This document shows, piece by piece, positions 44,667 to 53,835 of a stretch of 64,000 bases of DNA. The notes under the pieces are model-generated. The model was not told the DNA's origin and searched no databases. It saw nothing but the letters and a program-made list of their open reading frames with translations. A program made the translations under genes and the position numbers. The stretch lies in the NCBI RefSeq assembly GCF_007970665.1, contig NZ_CP042430.1, forward strand, positions 5,084,001 to 5,148,000. Direction: 5' to 3'. This DNA is from Baekduia soli (GTDB lineage Bacteria > Actinomycetota > Thermoleophilia > Solirubrobacterales > Solirubrobacteraceae). Numbering within the stretch: the stretch's first letter is position 1; each line of letters starts with the position of its first letter.

Positions 44667-45710
44667 ATGACCGGACCTGCCCCCACCAGCTGGGCCGTGG
44701 ACCCCGATGCCGCGGGGGCCCGCCTCGTCGTGCCCGGCGTCTGGCGCCTGCGCCTCCCCCTGGCCTGGCCCGGCGTCGACCACGTCAACGCCTACGCCAT
44801 CGAGCGCGACGACGGCATCATGCTCGTCGACACGGGCTCGGCCGGGCACCCGACCTGCCTGGCCGCGCTGGAGACCGCACTGGCCCAGGCCGGGTACGGC
44901 GTGCCGGACGTGCGGGTCGTCGCCGCGACGCACGGCCACTCCGACCACGTCGGGCTGGCCGCCCACCTCGTGCGTCACGCCGGCGCCGAGGTCTGGGCGC
45001 ACCCCGCCACCGACGCCTCGTTCTTCGACATCGTCCGCGAGCCCGACCGCTTCCACGCCGCCCGGGAGCGCCGGGCCCGGCGCGAGGGCGTCCCCGAGGA
45101 GCGGCTGTTCGCCGTGGCCACCGCCGAGGAGGAGGTGCAGGCCACGCTGGCGCCCGTCGCCGTCGACCACGTGCTCGTCGACGGCGTGCGGCTGCCGTCC
45201 GCACTCGGCGACTGGGAGGTCGTCGAGACGCCCGGGCACGCGGCCTCACACGTCTGCCTCGTGCAGCGCGAGCACCGCCTCGTCTGCGCCGGCGACCTCG
45301 TCTGCTTCGCGTTCAGCCCGTGGCTGGACTACGGCTTCAGCGCCGACCCCACGACGGAGATCCTCGCCTCGCTGGACCGCATCCAGGCGCTGGGCCCGAT
45401 GGCGTGGGCGCTGCCCGGCCACGGCCGGCCGCTGCCCGACCTCGGCGCGGTCATCGACGAGCACCGCCAGCAGTTCGCCCGGCGCATCGAGGAGGTCCGC
45501 GACGCCGTGACCGACGTGCCGACCGGGGCCTACGCGCTGACCACGCACCTGTGCCCCGACGTCCCCGACCGCTGGCTGGCGGGCCAGTTCTCCGAGGTGC
45601 TCGCCCACCTCGCCCACCTGCGCCACCGCGGCGAGGTGGTCCGCGAGGAGGCCGCCGACGGCAGCTACGGCTACCGGTCGGCCGCGGAAGGGGGACCGCC
45701 CGCCCCGTGA
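44667..45710 (+). CDS. MBL-fold metallo-hydrolase (tandem copy 1)
   Basis: The protein has 347 residues. The metal motif is THGHSDHVG (HxHxDH), with a later TPGHAASH histidine, GDLVCFAFSPW (bridging Asp) and LPGHGRP (final His), so the binuclear site is complete. The fold matches glyoxalase II-like or lactonase-like thioester or lactone hydrolases. Its stop overlaps the GTG of copy 2. The pair may release a CoA thioester or open a lactone in the island's pathway. Confidence 0.9.
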   Translation: MTGPAPTSWAVDPDAAGARLVVPGVWRLRLPLAWPGVDHVNAYAIERDDGIMLVDTGSAGHPTCLAALETALAQAGYGVPDVRVVAATHGHSDHVGLAAHLVRHAGAEVWAHPATDASFFDIVREPDRFHAARERRARREGVPEERLFAVATAEEEVQATLAPVAVDHVLVDGVRLPSALGDWEVVETPGHAASHVCLVQREHRLVCAGDLVCFAFSPWLDYGFSADPTTEILASLDRIQALGPMAWALPGHGRPLPDLGAVIDEHRQQFARRIEEVRDAVTDVPTGAYALTTHLCPDVPDRWLAGQFSEVLAHLAHLRHRGEVVREEAADGSYGYRSAAEGGPPAP

Positions 45711-46735
45711 GCGGCCCGCCCCCCGCCGATTGGGCGGTCGACCCGGCCGCCGCCGGCGCCCGGCTCGTCGTGCCGGGCGTGTGGCGCCTGCGGCTGCCGC
45801 TGGCGCTGCCGGGGATCTCGCACGCCAACGCCTACGTCGTGCAGCGCGACGACGGGATCATGCTCGCCGACTGCGGCATCGCGGGCGACCCGACGTGCGC
45901 CGTGGCGCTCGAGGCCGCCGTCGCGCAGACGGGGCACACGCTGGCCGACGTGCGCGCGATGGTCGCCACGCACGCGCACGCCGACCACCTCGGCCAGGCC
46001 GCCCACGTCGTGGCCGCCGGCGGGGCGGAGTTCTGGGCGCACCCGGCCGCCGAGCAGTGGTACTACGGCATCCTGCGCGAGCCCGAGCGCGTCTACGCGG
46101 CGCGCGAGCGCCGCGCCCGCCAGGAGGGCGTGCCCGAGGCGATCCTGGACGACTACGCCAGCGTCGACGAGGAGGTCGTGGGCACGATGGCGATCGTGCC
46201 GATCGACCACAAGCTCGTCGAGGGCGTGCGCCTGCCGTCCGTGCTCGGCGACTGGGAGGTCATCGAGACCCCGGGCCACACGACGTCACACACCTGTCTG
46301 GTCCAGCGCGAGCACCGGCTGGCGATCACGGGCGACCTGGTGTGCACGGTCTTCTCCCCCTGGCTGGACTACGGGCTCAGCCCGGACCCGCTGGGCGAGA
46401 CCCTGGCCTCGCTGGACCGCCTGGACGCGCTCGGACCGATCGCCTGGGCGATGCCGGGCCACGGCCGGCCGCTGGACGACCTGGGCGCCGTCGTCGAGAT
46501 GCACCGGGAGGGCCTGAGCACCCGCTGCGAAGAGGTGCTGAGGGCGGTGGCCGAGGCGCCGTCGGGCGCCTACGCACTGGTCGAGCACCTCGGCGGCAAC
46601 ACCCATGCCAACGCCATCGGCCGCTTCACCGAGGTGCTCTCGCACCTGGCCCACCTGCGCCGGCGCGGCGCGGTCGCGCGCGAGCGCACCGCCGACGACA
46701 CCTACATCTACCGGACGACAGGGGACGCGCCATGA
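45707..46735 (+). CDS. MBL-fold metallo-hydrolase (tandem copy 2)
   Basis: The protein has 342 residues from GTG 45707, colinear with copy 1 and clearly a paralogue (shared VPGVWRLRLPLA, [21 protein letters not shown] pattern and DYGxSxDP). Metal residues are kept: THAHADHLG, TPGHTTSH, GDLVCTVFSPW, MPGHGRP. Differences are concentrated between residues 100 and 190, where the substrate pocket should lie. It overlaps the next gene (ATGA), so copies 1 and 2 and the VOC gene form one coupled unit. Confidence 0.9.
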   Translation: MSGPPPADWAVDPAAAGARLVVPGVWRLRLPLALPGISHANAYVVQRDDGIMLADCGIAGDPTCAVALEAAVAQTGHTLADVRAMVATHAHADHLGQAAHVVAAGGAEFWAHPAAEQWYYGILREPERVYAARERRARQEGVPEAILDDYASVDEEVVGTMAIVPIDHKLVEGVRLPSVLGDWEVIETPGHTTSHTCLVQREHRLAITGDLVCTVFSPWLDYGLSPDPLGETLASLDRLDALGPIAWAMPGHGRPLDDLGAVVEMHREGLSTRCEEVLRAVAEAPSGAYALVEHLGGNTHANAIGRFTEVLSHLAHLRRRGAVARERTADDTYIYRTTGDAP

Positions 46736-47208
46736 CCGGCACCGACGGCAGGATCAGCGGCTTCTTCCACGCGGGGGTGACCGTCTCCGACATGGAGGCC
46801 TCGCTGGCCTTCTACCGCGACGCTCTCGGCCTCGAGGTGGCCTCCGACGACATCACGGGCGGGCCGTCGGCGCACCGCATCTGGGGCATGCACACCGAGA
46901 AGGTCCGGGTCGTGTTCCTGCGCGTGCCGGGCAGCGACGCGCTCGTCGAGCTGTTCGAGTTCTACGACCTCGAGCGCCATCCGGCCTCGGCGCGCCCGTG
47001 CGACTTCGGCGCCGGTCACATGTGCCTGTACGCCGAGGACCTCGAGGCGCTCCACGCGCACCTCGTCGGCCTGGGGTACCGATCGCGCGGCACGGAGGTC
47101 GTCACGATCGACGCGGGCCCGCACACCGGGGCCAAGGCCGTCTACATGAAGGACCCCGACGGCTACCACGTCGAGCTCTACCAGCGCGCGCCGCGCCGGG
47201 CTCAGTAG
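46732..47208 (+). CDS. VOC family protein (glyoxalase/dioxygenase fold)
   Basis: The protein has 158 residues with two beta-alpha-beta-beta-beta units: FFHAGVTVSDMEASLAFYRD at the start and GHMCLYAEDLEALHAHL later. Likely metal ligands are His in FFHAGV, Glu in ELFEF, His in GHMCLY and Glu in YHVELYQ. The family includes methylmalonyl-CoA epimerase, glyoxalase I and extradiol dioxygenases; length and lone-domain form fit epimerase or lyase better than dioxygenase. It is coupled to the metallo-hydrolase pair and overlaps the convergent FAD gene by 7 bp. Confidence 0.88.
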   Translation: MTGTDGRISGFFHAGVTVSDMEASLAFYRDALGLEVASDDITGGPSAHRIWGMHTEKVRVVFLRVPGSDALVELFEFYDLERHPASARPCDFGAGHMCLYAEDLEALHAHLVGLGYRSRGTEVVTIDAGPHTGAKAVYMKDPDGYHVELYQRAPRRAQ

Positions 47209-48584
47209 CGCCAGCCGAAGCCCTCCAGGCGGCGGCCGAGGATGTCCTCCACGACGGTGAGCCCCGCGCGCGCCGCGCGGTCGACGCCGATCCCGCGCGA
47301 GCGGAACGTCTCGGAGGCGAAGTACAGACCTTCGACGTTGGGCGCGCGCCAGTGCGGGCGGAACGTGCCGACGAGCCCGGGCTTCTGGATGACCCCGAAC
47401 GACGGGTCGTGCACGAGGTGGCGCCGTCGCCAGTAGGCGCTGCGCAGCCCGGGGTACATCTCCTTGAGATCGGCCTCGAAGGCCTCGAACTGCCGCGTGA
47501 GGTACCCGGGATCCTTGGCCTTCTCGCCGGGGATGATGCCGCCGGCGACGACGAGGTTGACGCCCTCGGGCGCGCTGGTCGGGTCCATCGCCGACTGGTT
47601 GAACATGAAGCCCGACACCCCCGCGCGCGGCGTGTGCAGCCACGTCGCCAGCTCGCGGTCGCTGTTGATGTGGACCTCGTCCCGGGTCGCCAGGTACAGG
47701 CCGAGCCACGAGATGCGCAGGTGGTCCTGGGCCAGGAAGCGGATCTGGGCCGTGTACCAGTCGGGCAGCGCCGACTCGGGCACGACGCGCAGCACGTTCC
47801 AGACCGGCAGCGTGGAGATGACGCAGTCGGTCTCGAGGACCTCGCCCTCCAGGAACTCGTTGGGCATGATCTTGTTGCCGCCCAGGACGACGCCCTTGAC
47901 CTCCTCGTCCTCGATGAGCACCGAGTCCACGGGCGTGCGCATCCGCACGTCGCCGCCGTGCTCGACGACGGCGTCGCGGAGGTCCTCGAACATCCCGTCC
48001 CAGCCCTGCCCGGGCCAGAACGAGTAGCCCGCCATGCGGGCCTCCTCGTAGTGCATCTTGCGCACGAAGAGGTTCTCGGAGGCCGAGTGGTCGTACCACT
48101 CGTCGGTCATGCACTCCAGGACGGCGAGGAACTCCCACAGGTCGATGACGCCCTGGTCGTGCGTATGCTGGCGCAGCCACTCGCGCAGCGGGCGGTCGTC
48201 CCAGCGCTCGAGCTCCTCGTAGGTGGTGTCCATGAGCGCGCCGATGACCTTCTTGAGCTCCTCCTTGCCGCCGGAGTAGCGGTCGCGGATCGAGCCCCAC
48301 CGCAGCTGGTCGTGGTCCCACACGATCATGTCGGAGGACTTGGCGCCGTGCACGAGCGTCTTGCCGACGTGCTCGAAGACCTTCGTGATGCCCGAGCCGG
48401 TGTCCTCGAGCAGGTGGCCGCCGAGGTTGAGCTTGAAGCCCTCCTCGGGCACGGCCATGCCGCGGCCGCCGAGGTAGGGCCCGGCCTCGCAGAGGACGAC
48501 CTGCTTGCCCTCCTTGGCCAGCAGGGCCGCGCAGGTCAGCCCCGCGGCGCCCGCGCCGATGACGACGACGTCACAGCGTGGCAT
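47202..48584 (-). CDS. FAD-dependent amine oxidase/phytoene desaturase-like oxidoreductase
   Basis: The protein has 460 residues. The Rossmann start is CDVVVIGAGAAGLTCAALLA, followed by GRGMAVPEEGFKLNLGGHLL, and a C-terminal FAD-contact end (GLYFASETFRSRGIGVDRAA). It resembles phytoene-desaturase-type NAD(P)/FAD oxidoreductases, which dehydrogenate or isomerise hydrophobic ring or polyene substrates. It overlaps the upstream P450 gene by 14 bp, so the two are co-expressed and likely act on the same substrate. Confidence 0.85.
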   Translation of the reverse strand: MPRCDVVVIGAGAAGLTCAALLAKEGKQVVLCEAGPYLGGRGMAVPEEGFKLNLGGHLLEDTGSGITKVFEHVGKTLVHGAKSSDMIVWDHDQLRWGSIRDRYSGGKEELKKVIGALMDTTYEELERWDDRPLREWLRQHTHDQGVIDLWEFLAVLECMTDEWYDHSASENLFVRKMHYEEARMAGYSFWPGQGWDGMFEDLRDAVVEHGGDVRMRTPVDSVLIEDEEVKGVVLGGNKIMPNEFLEGEVLETDCVISTLPVWNVLRVVPESALPDWYTAQIRFLAQDHLRISWLGLYLATRDEVHINSDRELATWLHTPRAGVSGFMFNQSAMDPTSAPEGVNLVVAGGIIPGEKAKDPGYLTRQFEAFEADLKEMYPGLRSAYWRRRHLVHDPSFGVIQKPGLVGTFRPHWRAPNVEGLYFASETFRSRGIGVDRAARAGLTVVEDILGRRLEGFGWRY

Positions 48585-49812
48585 CGTGCTCGATCCGCAG
48601 CTCGGTGAGGGCGCGGGCGGCCAGGCTCGGCACCCACGTGGGCTCCGCCGCGCCCTCCGCGTAGCGCAGCCCGGGCAGGCGCTCGACGATCCGCGCGATC
48701 GCCACGCGCATCTCGATGCGCGCCAGCATCGCGCCGATGCACGCGTGCACGCCCTTGCCGAAGGCCACGTGGGCGTTCGGGCTGCGGGTGATCAGGAAGC
48801 GGTCGGGATCGGGGAACTTCTCGGGGTCGCGGTTGGCGGCCGCCGGGGAGACGAGCACGCGGTCGCCCTTGCGGATCGTCTTCCCGCGCAGCTCGAAGTC
48901 CTCGATGACCCAGCGGTGCAGGATCTTGATCGCGCCCTCGACGCGCAGGGACTCCTCGACGGCCTTGCCGCTGAGCTTGGGGTCGGCCCGCACGAGCTCG
49001 AGCTGGTCGGGGTGGTCGATGAGCAGCTTGACCGCCGAGGTGATCGTCGTGGTCGTCGTCTCGTGCCCGGCGAAGAGCATGAGCGCGCACATGGAGCGGA
49101 TCTCGTCGTCGGTCAGGTTCTCCTCCGTGCCGTCGCCGGCGATGAGGTCGGAGATCATGTCTTCGCCGGGCTCGCGCCGCGCCTTCTCGATGAGCACGCC
49201 GAAGTACTCGAACATCTCGGCGATGGAGCGTTCGGCCAGGGCGTGGCGGTCGTCGCGTCCCTCGCCGCCCGCGCCGAAGGCCACGAGCGCCAGGTCGTTG
49301 GACCAGTCCTTGAACCGGTCGGCGTCCTCGGAGGGGGCGCCGATGAGCTCGGAGATCAGCGTCGCCGGCAGCGGGAACGTGAAGGCGGCGATGAGGTCCT
49401 GCTCGCCCGAGGCGATGAAGCTGTCGAGGTAGCCGTCGACGAGCTCGCGGATGCGGCCCTCCATGGCCACCACCTTGCGCGGGTGGAACGCGTTGGTCGC
49501 CAGGCGGCGCAGCCGGGTGTGCGCGGGCGGGTCGGTGACGACCATCCACTCCGCCATCTGGGCCATCACGCCGCCGGCCTTCGCCCGGTTCTCGGGCGTG
49601 AGGGCGTCGAGCAGCGGCCGGACGCGGTCCGAGCTCAGCGCCGGGTGGCCGAGTGCCTCGACGACGTCGTCGTAGCGCGTGACGATCCACGCGCGGTGGG
49701 CCGGGCTGTAGTGCACCGGGTCCTCCTCGCGCAGGCGCGCGAAGAACGGCCACGGATCGTGGTTGAGCTCGGGGTCCAGCAGGTCGTCGCGCAGCGCGCC
49801 CTGGGTCGTCAT
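48571..49812 (-). CDS. Cytochrome P450
   Basis: The protein has 413 residues, a bacterial class I P450. The I-helix oxygen motif is AGHETTTT (248-255), the K-helix ExxR is Glu287-Arg290, and the heme-binding loop FGKGVHACIG has Cys358. It hydroxylates a hydrophobic substrate with electrons from ferredoxin, none of which is encoded nearby. With the downstream FAD oxidoreductase and upstream old-yellow-type enzyme it forms the oxidative part of the island. Confidence 0.95.
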   Translation of the reverse strand: MTTQGALRDDLLDPELNHDPWPFFARLREEDPVHYSPAHRAWIVTRYDDVVEALGHPALSSDRVRPLLDALTPENRAKAGGVMAQMAEWMVVTDPPAHTRLRRLATNAFHPRKVVAMEGRIRELVDGYLDSFIASGEQDLIAAFTFPLPATLISELIGAPSEDADRFKDWSNDLALVAFGAGGEGRDDRHALAERSIAEMFEYFGVLIEKARREPGEDMISDLIAGDGTEENLTDDEIRSMCALMLFAGHETTTTTITSAVKLLIDHPDQLELVRADPKLSGKAVEESLRVEGAIKILHRWVIEDFELRGKTIRKGDRVLVSPAAANRDPEKFPDPDRFLITRSPNAHVAFGKGVHACIGAMLARIEMRVAIARIVERLPGLRYAEGAAEPTWVPSLAARALTELRIEHDATL

Positions 49813-49855
49813 CGGGTCCTCCTGTGGTGTCGCGGCAAGGGAAGGGCCGGGCGGC

Positions 49856-51793
49856 TCACAGCGCGAGCCCCGCGTCGGCGCCGGCGTTGATGGCGTGCAC
49901 GAAGTCGGCCGGCTCGGACGCGTCCCCCAGGACGACGACCTCGACGCCGTCGCCCAGCGCCTCCGCGAGCGCGGAGCCGCGCGGGCGCCACCCCAGCGCC
50001 AGGGCGACCCGGTCGGCCGGCACGGCGTGGACCTCGCCCTCGGGGTCCTCGTAGAGCACGTCGTCGTTCTCGACCATCACGACCTTGGCGCGGGTCAGCA
50101 GGGTCACCCCGTCCTCGCGCAGCGTGCGGAGCAGGTGGCGGCGCGTGATGGCCTCGATGCCGAAGCCGATGCCGCCGCGCATCTCGAGGATCGTGACCTG
50201 CGCGCCGGCGGCGCTGAGCAGCTCGGCCGTCTCGCAGCCCGTGGCGCTGCCGCCGATGACGACGACGCGGTCGCCGGCGCCCACCGCGACGTCGCCGCGC
50301 AGCAGCTCGAGCGCGTCGTGCACGTGGGCGGCGCCCAGGCCCGGGATCGGCGGGATGAGCGGCTCGGCGCCCGTGGCGACCAGGACGACGTCGGGCGCCT
50401 CGGCGGCCACGACGTCGGCCGTCACCTCGACGCCCGTGTGGGCCTGTACGCCGAGCTCGACCAGGCGGCGCGCCTGGTAGTCGCGGAAGCGCAGCACCTC
50501 GCCCTTGGACGGCGCCAGGCCGGCGACCTCGAGCTTGCCGCCGAGGATGTCGTCGCGCTCCCAGATCGAGACCTCGTGGCCGCGCACGCGGGCCATGCGC
50601 GCGGCCTCCATGCCGGCCGGCCCGCTGCCGACGACCATGACGCGCCGCGGCGCGGCCGCCGGCTCCACGGCCCACCCGAGCTCGCGGCCGGCCTCGGGGT
50701 TGACGGCGCAGCGGGCGTGCTCGCCGCGGCCGACGAGGTCGACGCAGGCGTTGCAGGCGATGCACGGCCGGACCTCCCCGAGGCGTCCGTCGCGGACCTT
50801 CGCGGGCCAGTCGGGCTCGGCGATCAGGCCCCGGCCCAGGCAGATGAGGTCGGCCTCGCCGGAGGCGACGACGTGGGCGGCCAGGGCCGGGTCGTCCAGG
50901 CGCCCGACCGCGATGACGGGCACGTCGACGGCCTGCTTGACCGCGGCGGCCAGCGGCACCATGTGCCCACGCGGGACGAACATGGGCGCCAGCGTGACGT
51001 GCAGCGTGTGCCAGGTCCCGGCGGTGACCGAGATCGCCGCCACGCCGTCGTCCTGCAGCCGGCGCGAGACGGCGACCGCGTCCTCGATCGCGAAGCCGCC
51101 GGGCACCGCGTCCTCGCCGTTGATGCGCCAGACCAGCGGGAGGGCGTCGCCGCCCACGGCGACGATGGCGCGTGCGACCTCGCGCGAGAAGCGCGCCCGG
51201 CCGGCGAGGTCGCCGCCGTAGCCGTCGGTCCGCCGGTTGTCCAGGGGCGAGAGGAAGTTGGACGGCAGGTAGCCGTGGGCGCCGTGGACCTCGACGAAGT
51301 CGAAGCCCGCCTGCATCGCCAGGCCGGCGGCGCGGGCGTAGTCCTCCACGATCGCGGCGATCTGGGCCTCGTCGAGCTCGTGGGGCACCGGCGCGTGGGA
51401 GTTCAGCGGCACCGGCGAGGGCGCGACGGTCGGGCCCTCCACGACCTGGCGGCCCGGGTGCATGAGCTGCACGCCGATCGTGACGTCGTGCGGGCGCAGC
51501 GCCTGCACCAGGCGGCGAAGGCCCGGGAGGTACTCCTCGCCGCAGATCTTGGGCTCGGGGCCGACCGTGTCGGCCGAGACGAGGCAGCCCTCGACGGTGA
51601 TCGTGCCCACGCCGCCGCGCGCGCGGCGCACGTAGTAGGCGATGGTCTCGTCGGTGATGTGCCCGCTCTCGTCCAGGCAGGTGCCCATCGGCGCCATGAT
51701 GAGCCGGTTGCGCAGCACGAGGCGCCCCAGCCGCAGCGGCTCGAACAGGACGTCGGTCCCGGCGGCGACGGGGGTCATCGCGGTCGTGCGCAT
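49856..51793 (-). CDS. FMN/FAD/Fe-S oxidoreductase of the 2,4-dienoyl-CoA reductase type
   Basis: The protein has 645 residues. Residues 1-340 are an FMN TIM barrel (VEVHGAHGYLPSNFLSPLDN). Cys344, Cys347, Cys350 and Cys362 form an iron-sulfur motif; the spacing CxxCxxC differs from the CxxCxxxC of E. coli FadH. Residues 378-640 hold FAD/NAD folds (VMVVGSGPAGMEAARMA and VVVIGGSATGCETAELL). Such enzymes reduce unsaturated acyl-CoA or enone rings. The start is ATG 51793; ATG 51778 is an alternative. It probably forms a transcription unit with the P450 gene 43 bp downstream. Confidence 0.92.
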   Translation of the reverse strand: MRTTAMTPVAAGTDVLFEPLRLGRLVLRNRLIMAPMGTCLDESGHITDETIAYYVRRARGGVGTITVEGCLVSADTVGPEPKICGEEYLPGLRRLVQALRPHDVTIGVQLMHPGRQVVEGPTVAPSPVPLNSHAPVPHELDEAQIAAIVEDYARAAGLAMQAGFDFVEVHGAHGYLPSNFLSPLDNRRTDGYGGDLAGRARFSREVARAIVAVGGDALPLVWRINGEDAVPGGFAIEDAVAVSRRLQDDGVAAISVTAGTWHTLHVTLAPMFVPRGHMVPLAAAVKQAVDVPVIAVGRLDDPALAAHVVASGEADLICLGRGLIAEPDWPAKVRDGRLGEVRPCIACNACVDLVGRGEHARCAVNPEAGRELGWAVEPAAAPRRVMVVGSGPAGMEAARMARVRGHEVSIWERDDILGGKLEVAGLAPSKGEVLRFRDYQARRLVELGVQAHTGVEVTADVVAAEAPDVVLVATGAEPLIPPIPGLGAAHVHDALELLRGDVAVGAGDRVVVIGGSATGCETAELLSAAGAQVTILEMRGGIGFGIEAITRRHLLRTLREDGVTLLTRAKVVMVENDDVLYEDPEGEVHAVPADRVALALGWRPRGSALAEALGDGVEVVVLGDASEPADFVHAINAGADAGLAL

Positions 51794-51802
51794 GCACCCG
51801 CA

Positions 51803-51808
51803 ACACTA
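51803..51808 (-). promoter_or_regulatory. Leaderless -10 element of the dienoyl-CoA reductase-type gene
   Basis: TAGTGT on the minus strand lies 9 nt before the ATG at 51793. Confidence 0.38.
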
Positions 51809-51833
51809 CCGTGCGGGAAGTGCCTGAATCAAA

Positions 51834-51848
51834 CAATCGGTCGGTCAG
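51834..51848. promoter_or_regulatory. Possible operator C in the flavoenzyme/luciferase-like divergent gap
   Basis: CAATCGGTCGGTCAG resembles operator A's left half, with weaker symmetry. It lies 41 bp before the flavoenzyme ATG and 72 bp before the luciferase-like ATG at 51921. Confidence 0.4.
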
Positions 51849-51920
51849 TAAGATGCACGTCGTCCACGAGCCCCCGCAGGAGGAGCCCATGCGCCACCCG
51901 ACCATCCGGAGGGCGATCTG

Positions 51921-53060
51921 ATGCGCGTCACCCTCGGCGCCCCCGGCCGGATCATCCCACCGGCCGCCAAGGCCATCGAGTTCGCCCAGCGCGCCGAGCG
52001 CGACGGGTTCGACGCGATCTGGTGGCCGTGCCATCTCATGGGCTGGATCCCCGACTCCGTGTGGACCCGCGACATGACGCTGCTGGCCGACTACCAGGAC
52101 AGCCCGCACACGCACTTCGACCCGCTCATGATGATGGGCGCCGCCGGCGCGGCGACCACGTCGATCAAGGTCGGCGTCTGCGTCACCGACACGATCCGCC
52201 GCCACCCCGCGATGCTCGCCCAGGCGGCCCTGACGGCCGACCACCTGGCCTCAGGGCGAGCCGTCCTCGGCCTCGGCTCCGGCGAGCGCATGAACATCAC
52301 GCCCTACGGCATGGAGTTCGAGAAGCCCGTCGGGCGCCTGGAGGAGGCCGTCAGGCTCATGCGCCTGCTCTGGAGCACCGACAAGCCGGTCGACTTCGAC
52401 GGGCAGTTCTTCCGGCTGCGCGACGCGGTGCTCGGCCTGCAGCCCTACGAGGGCCGCCCGCCGGAGGTGTGGCTCGCCGCCCACGGCCCGCGGATGCTGC
52501 GCATCACCGGGCGCCTGGCCGACGGCTGGCTGCCCACGAACATCCGGCCGGAGGCCTACGCCGAGAAGCTCGCGGTCATCCGCGAGAGCGCCGAGGGCGC
52601 CGGGCGCGACCCCGACGCGATCACGCCGTCCATGCTGGCCTACGTCATCTGCGCACCCGACGAGGAGACGCTGGCGACGATGCTCGAGTCGCCGATGGTG
52701 CGGATGCTGTTCGCCGCCGTCGACCTGCCCGAGGACACCTACACGCGCCACGGGTCCACGTCGCCGTTCGAGGGCGGCACGGGCTTTCACTCGTTCATGC
52801 CCACGACGGTCACGCGCCAGGAGGCCGAGCGGATCATCGGCCACATCCCCGGCGGCATCGTGCGCGAGCACACCCTGTGCGGGACGCCGGAGACCATCGC
52901 CGAGCAGATCCGCACCTACGGGCAGGCCGGCCTGCGCGACGTGATCCTCTGGAACATCACGCCGTTCGCCGATCCGGCCCAGTCCGTCTTCTCCTTCAAG
53001 GCGATGACCGAGGTGCGCCGCCTGCTCGACAGCGAGGAGCCGGCGCATGCCGTCGCCTGA
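51921..53060 (+). CDS. LLM-class F420-dependent oxidoreductase
   Basis: The protein has 379 residues with the luciferase-like TIM barrel: AIEFAQRAERDGFDAIWWPC at the start, TSIKVGVCVTDTIRRHPAML, GRAVLGLGSGERMNITPYGM and a C-terminal GTPETIAEQIRTY. Close homologues use F420 for hydride transfer to an enone, ketone or alcohol. It shares a divergent promoter gap with the dienoyl-CoA reductase-type gene, and the SDR start overlaps its stop by 14 bp. Confidence 0.9.
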   Translation: MRVTLGAPGRIIPPAAKAIEFAQRAERDGFDAIWWPCHLMGWIPDSVWTRDMTLLADYQDSPHTHFDPLMMMGAAGAATTSIKVGVCVTDTIRRHPAMLAQAALTADHLASGRAVLGLGSGERMNITPYGMEFEKPVGRLEEAVRLMRLLWSTDKPVDFDGQFFRLRDAVLGLQPYEGRPPEVWLAAHGPRMLRITGRLADGWLPTNIRPEAYAEKLAVIRESAEGAGRDPDAITPSMLAYVICAPDEETLATMLESPMVRMLFAAVDLPEDTYTRHGSTSPFEGGTGFHSFMPTTVTRQEAERIIGHIPGGIVREHTLCGTPETIAEQIRTYGQAGLRDVILWNITPFADPAQSVFSFKAMTEVRRLLDSEEPAHAVA

Positions 53061-53835
53061 GCGCCCGCTGGAGGGCCGCGTCGCGCTGGTCACCGGCGCC
53101 AGCCGCGGCATCGGGCGCGGCATCGCGCTCGAGCTGGCCGCCGCCGGCGCCGCGGTCGGCGTAAACTACCGCCGCGACGAGGCGGCCGCGCGCGAGGTCG
53201 TCGGGCTGGTGCAGGCGGCGGGCGGACGGGCCGTCGCGCTACAGGCATCGGTGACCGAGCTCGCGGAGGTCGACGCGCTGGCCGACGCCGCGCTGGAGGC
53301 GCTGGGCCCCGTGGACCTGCTCGTGTGCAACGCCGGGATCGCGTCGCGCGGGCAGTCCGTGGCCGACACCGACCCCGCCGAGGTCCAGCGGGTCGTCGCG
53401 ACGCACGCCTTCGGCGCCCACCGCCTCATCCAGCGGCTGCTGCCCGGCCTGCGCGCCGCCCCGCGCGGCGACGTCGTCGTCATCTCCTCCTCCGAGCTGG
53501 CGGCCATGCGCGCCAACGGCGCGCCGTACAACATGGCCAAGGCGGCGCTCGAGGCGCTCGCGCTGACGCTCGCCCACGAGGAGGTCGGCAACGGCGTGCG
53601 GGTCAACATCGTGGCGCCCGGTCTCGTGGTGACCGACATGGGGTCCAAGCTCGTCAAGGCCAAGCTCGGCCTCGACGACATCTCGCAACTCGACGCCGCG
53701 CAGCCCCTGGGCCGGGTCACCCGCCCGGCCGACGTGGCGCGGGTGGTCCGCTTCCTGGCCTGCGAAGATGCCGCGATGGTCACCGGGCAGCGGATCGTGG
53801 TCGACGGCGGGGCGGATGCGTCCCCCACGGGATGA
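53047..53835 (+). CDS. Short-chain dehydrogenase/reductase
   Basis: The protein has 262 residues. It has the cofactor motif TGASRGIG (16-23), NAG at 95-97, a Ser near 148 and the catalytic YxxxK pair Tyr161/Lys165 (YNMAK), and a C-terminal GQRIVVDGG. It oxidises a hydroxyacyl or reduces an oxo group with NAD(P)H. It is overlapped at both ends, by the LLM gene 14 bp upstream and the thioesterase downstream (ATGA), so expression is coupled. A 3-hydroxyacyl-CoA dehydrogenase role fits the island. Confidence 0.93.
   Translation: MPSPERPLEGRVALVTGASRGIGRGIALELAAAGAAVGVNYRRDEAAAREVVGLVQAAGGRAVALQASVTELAEVDALADAALEALGPVDLLVCNAGIASRGQSVADTDPAEVQRVVATHAFGAHRLIQRLLPGLRAAPRGDVVVISSSELAAMRANGAPYNMAKAALEALALTLAHEEVGNGVRVNIVAPGLVVTDMGSKLVKAKLGLDDISQLDAAQPLGRVTRPADVARVVRFLACEDAAMVTGQRIVVDGGADASPTG

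Noticed and set aside
47202-48584. Assignment of the FAD protein as carotenoid biosynthesis phytoene desaturase
   Set aside because: No crtB, crtE or other carotenoid gene is nearby. Its overlap with the P450 gene and island context favour a catabolic substrate.
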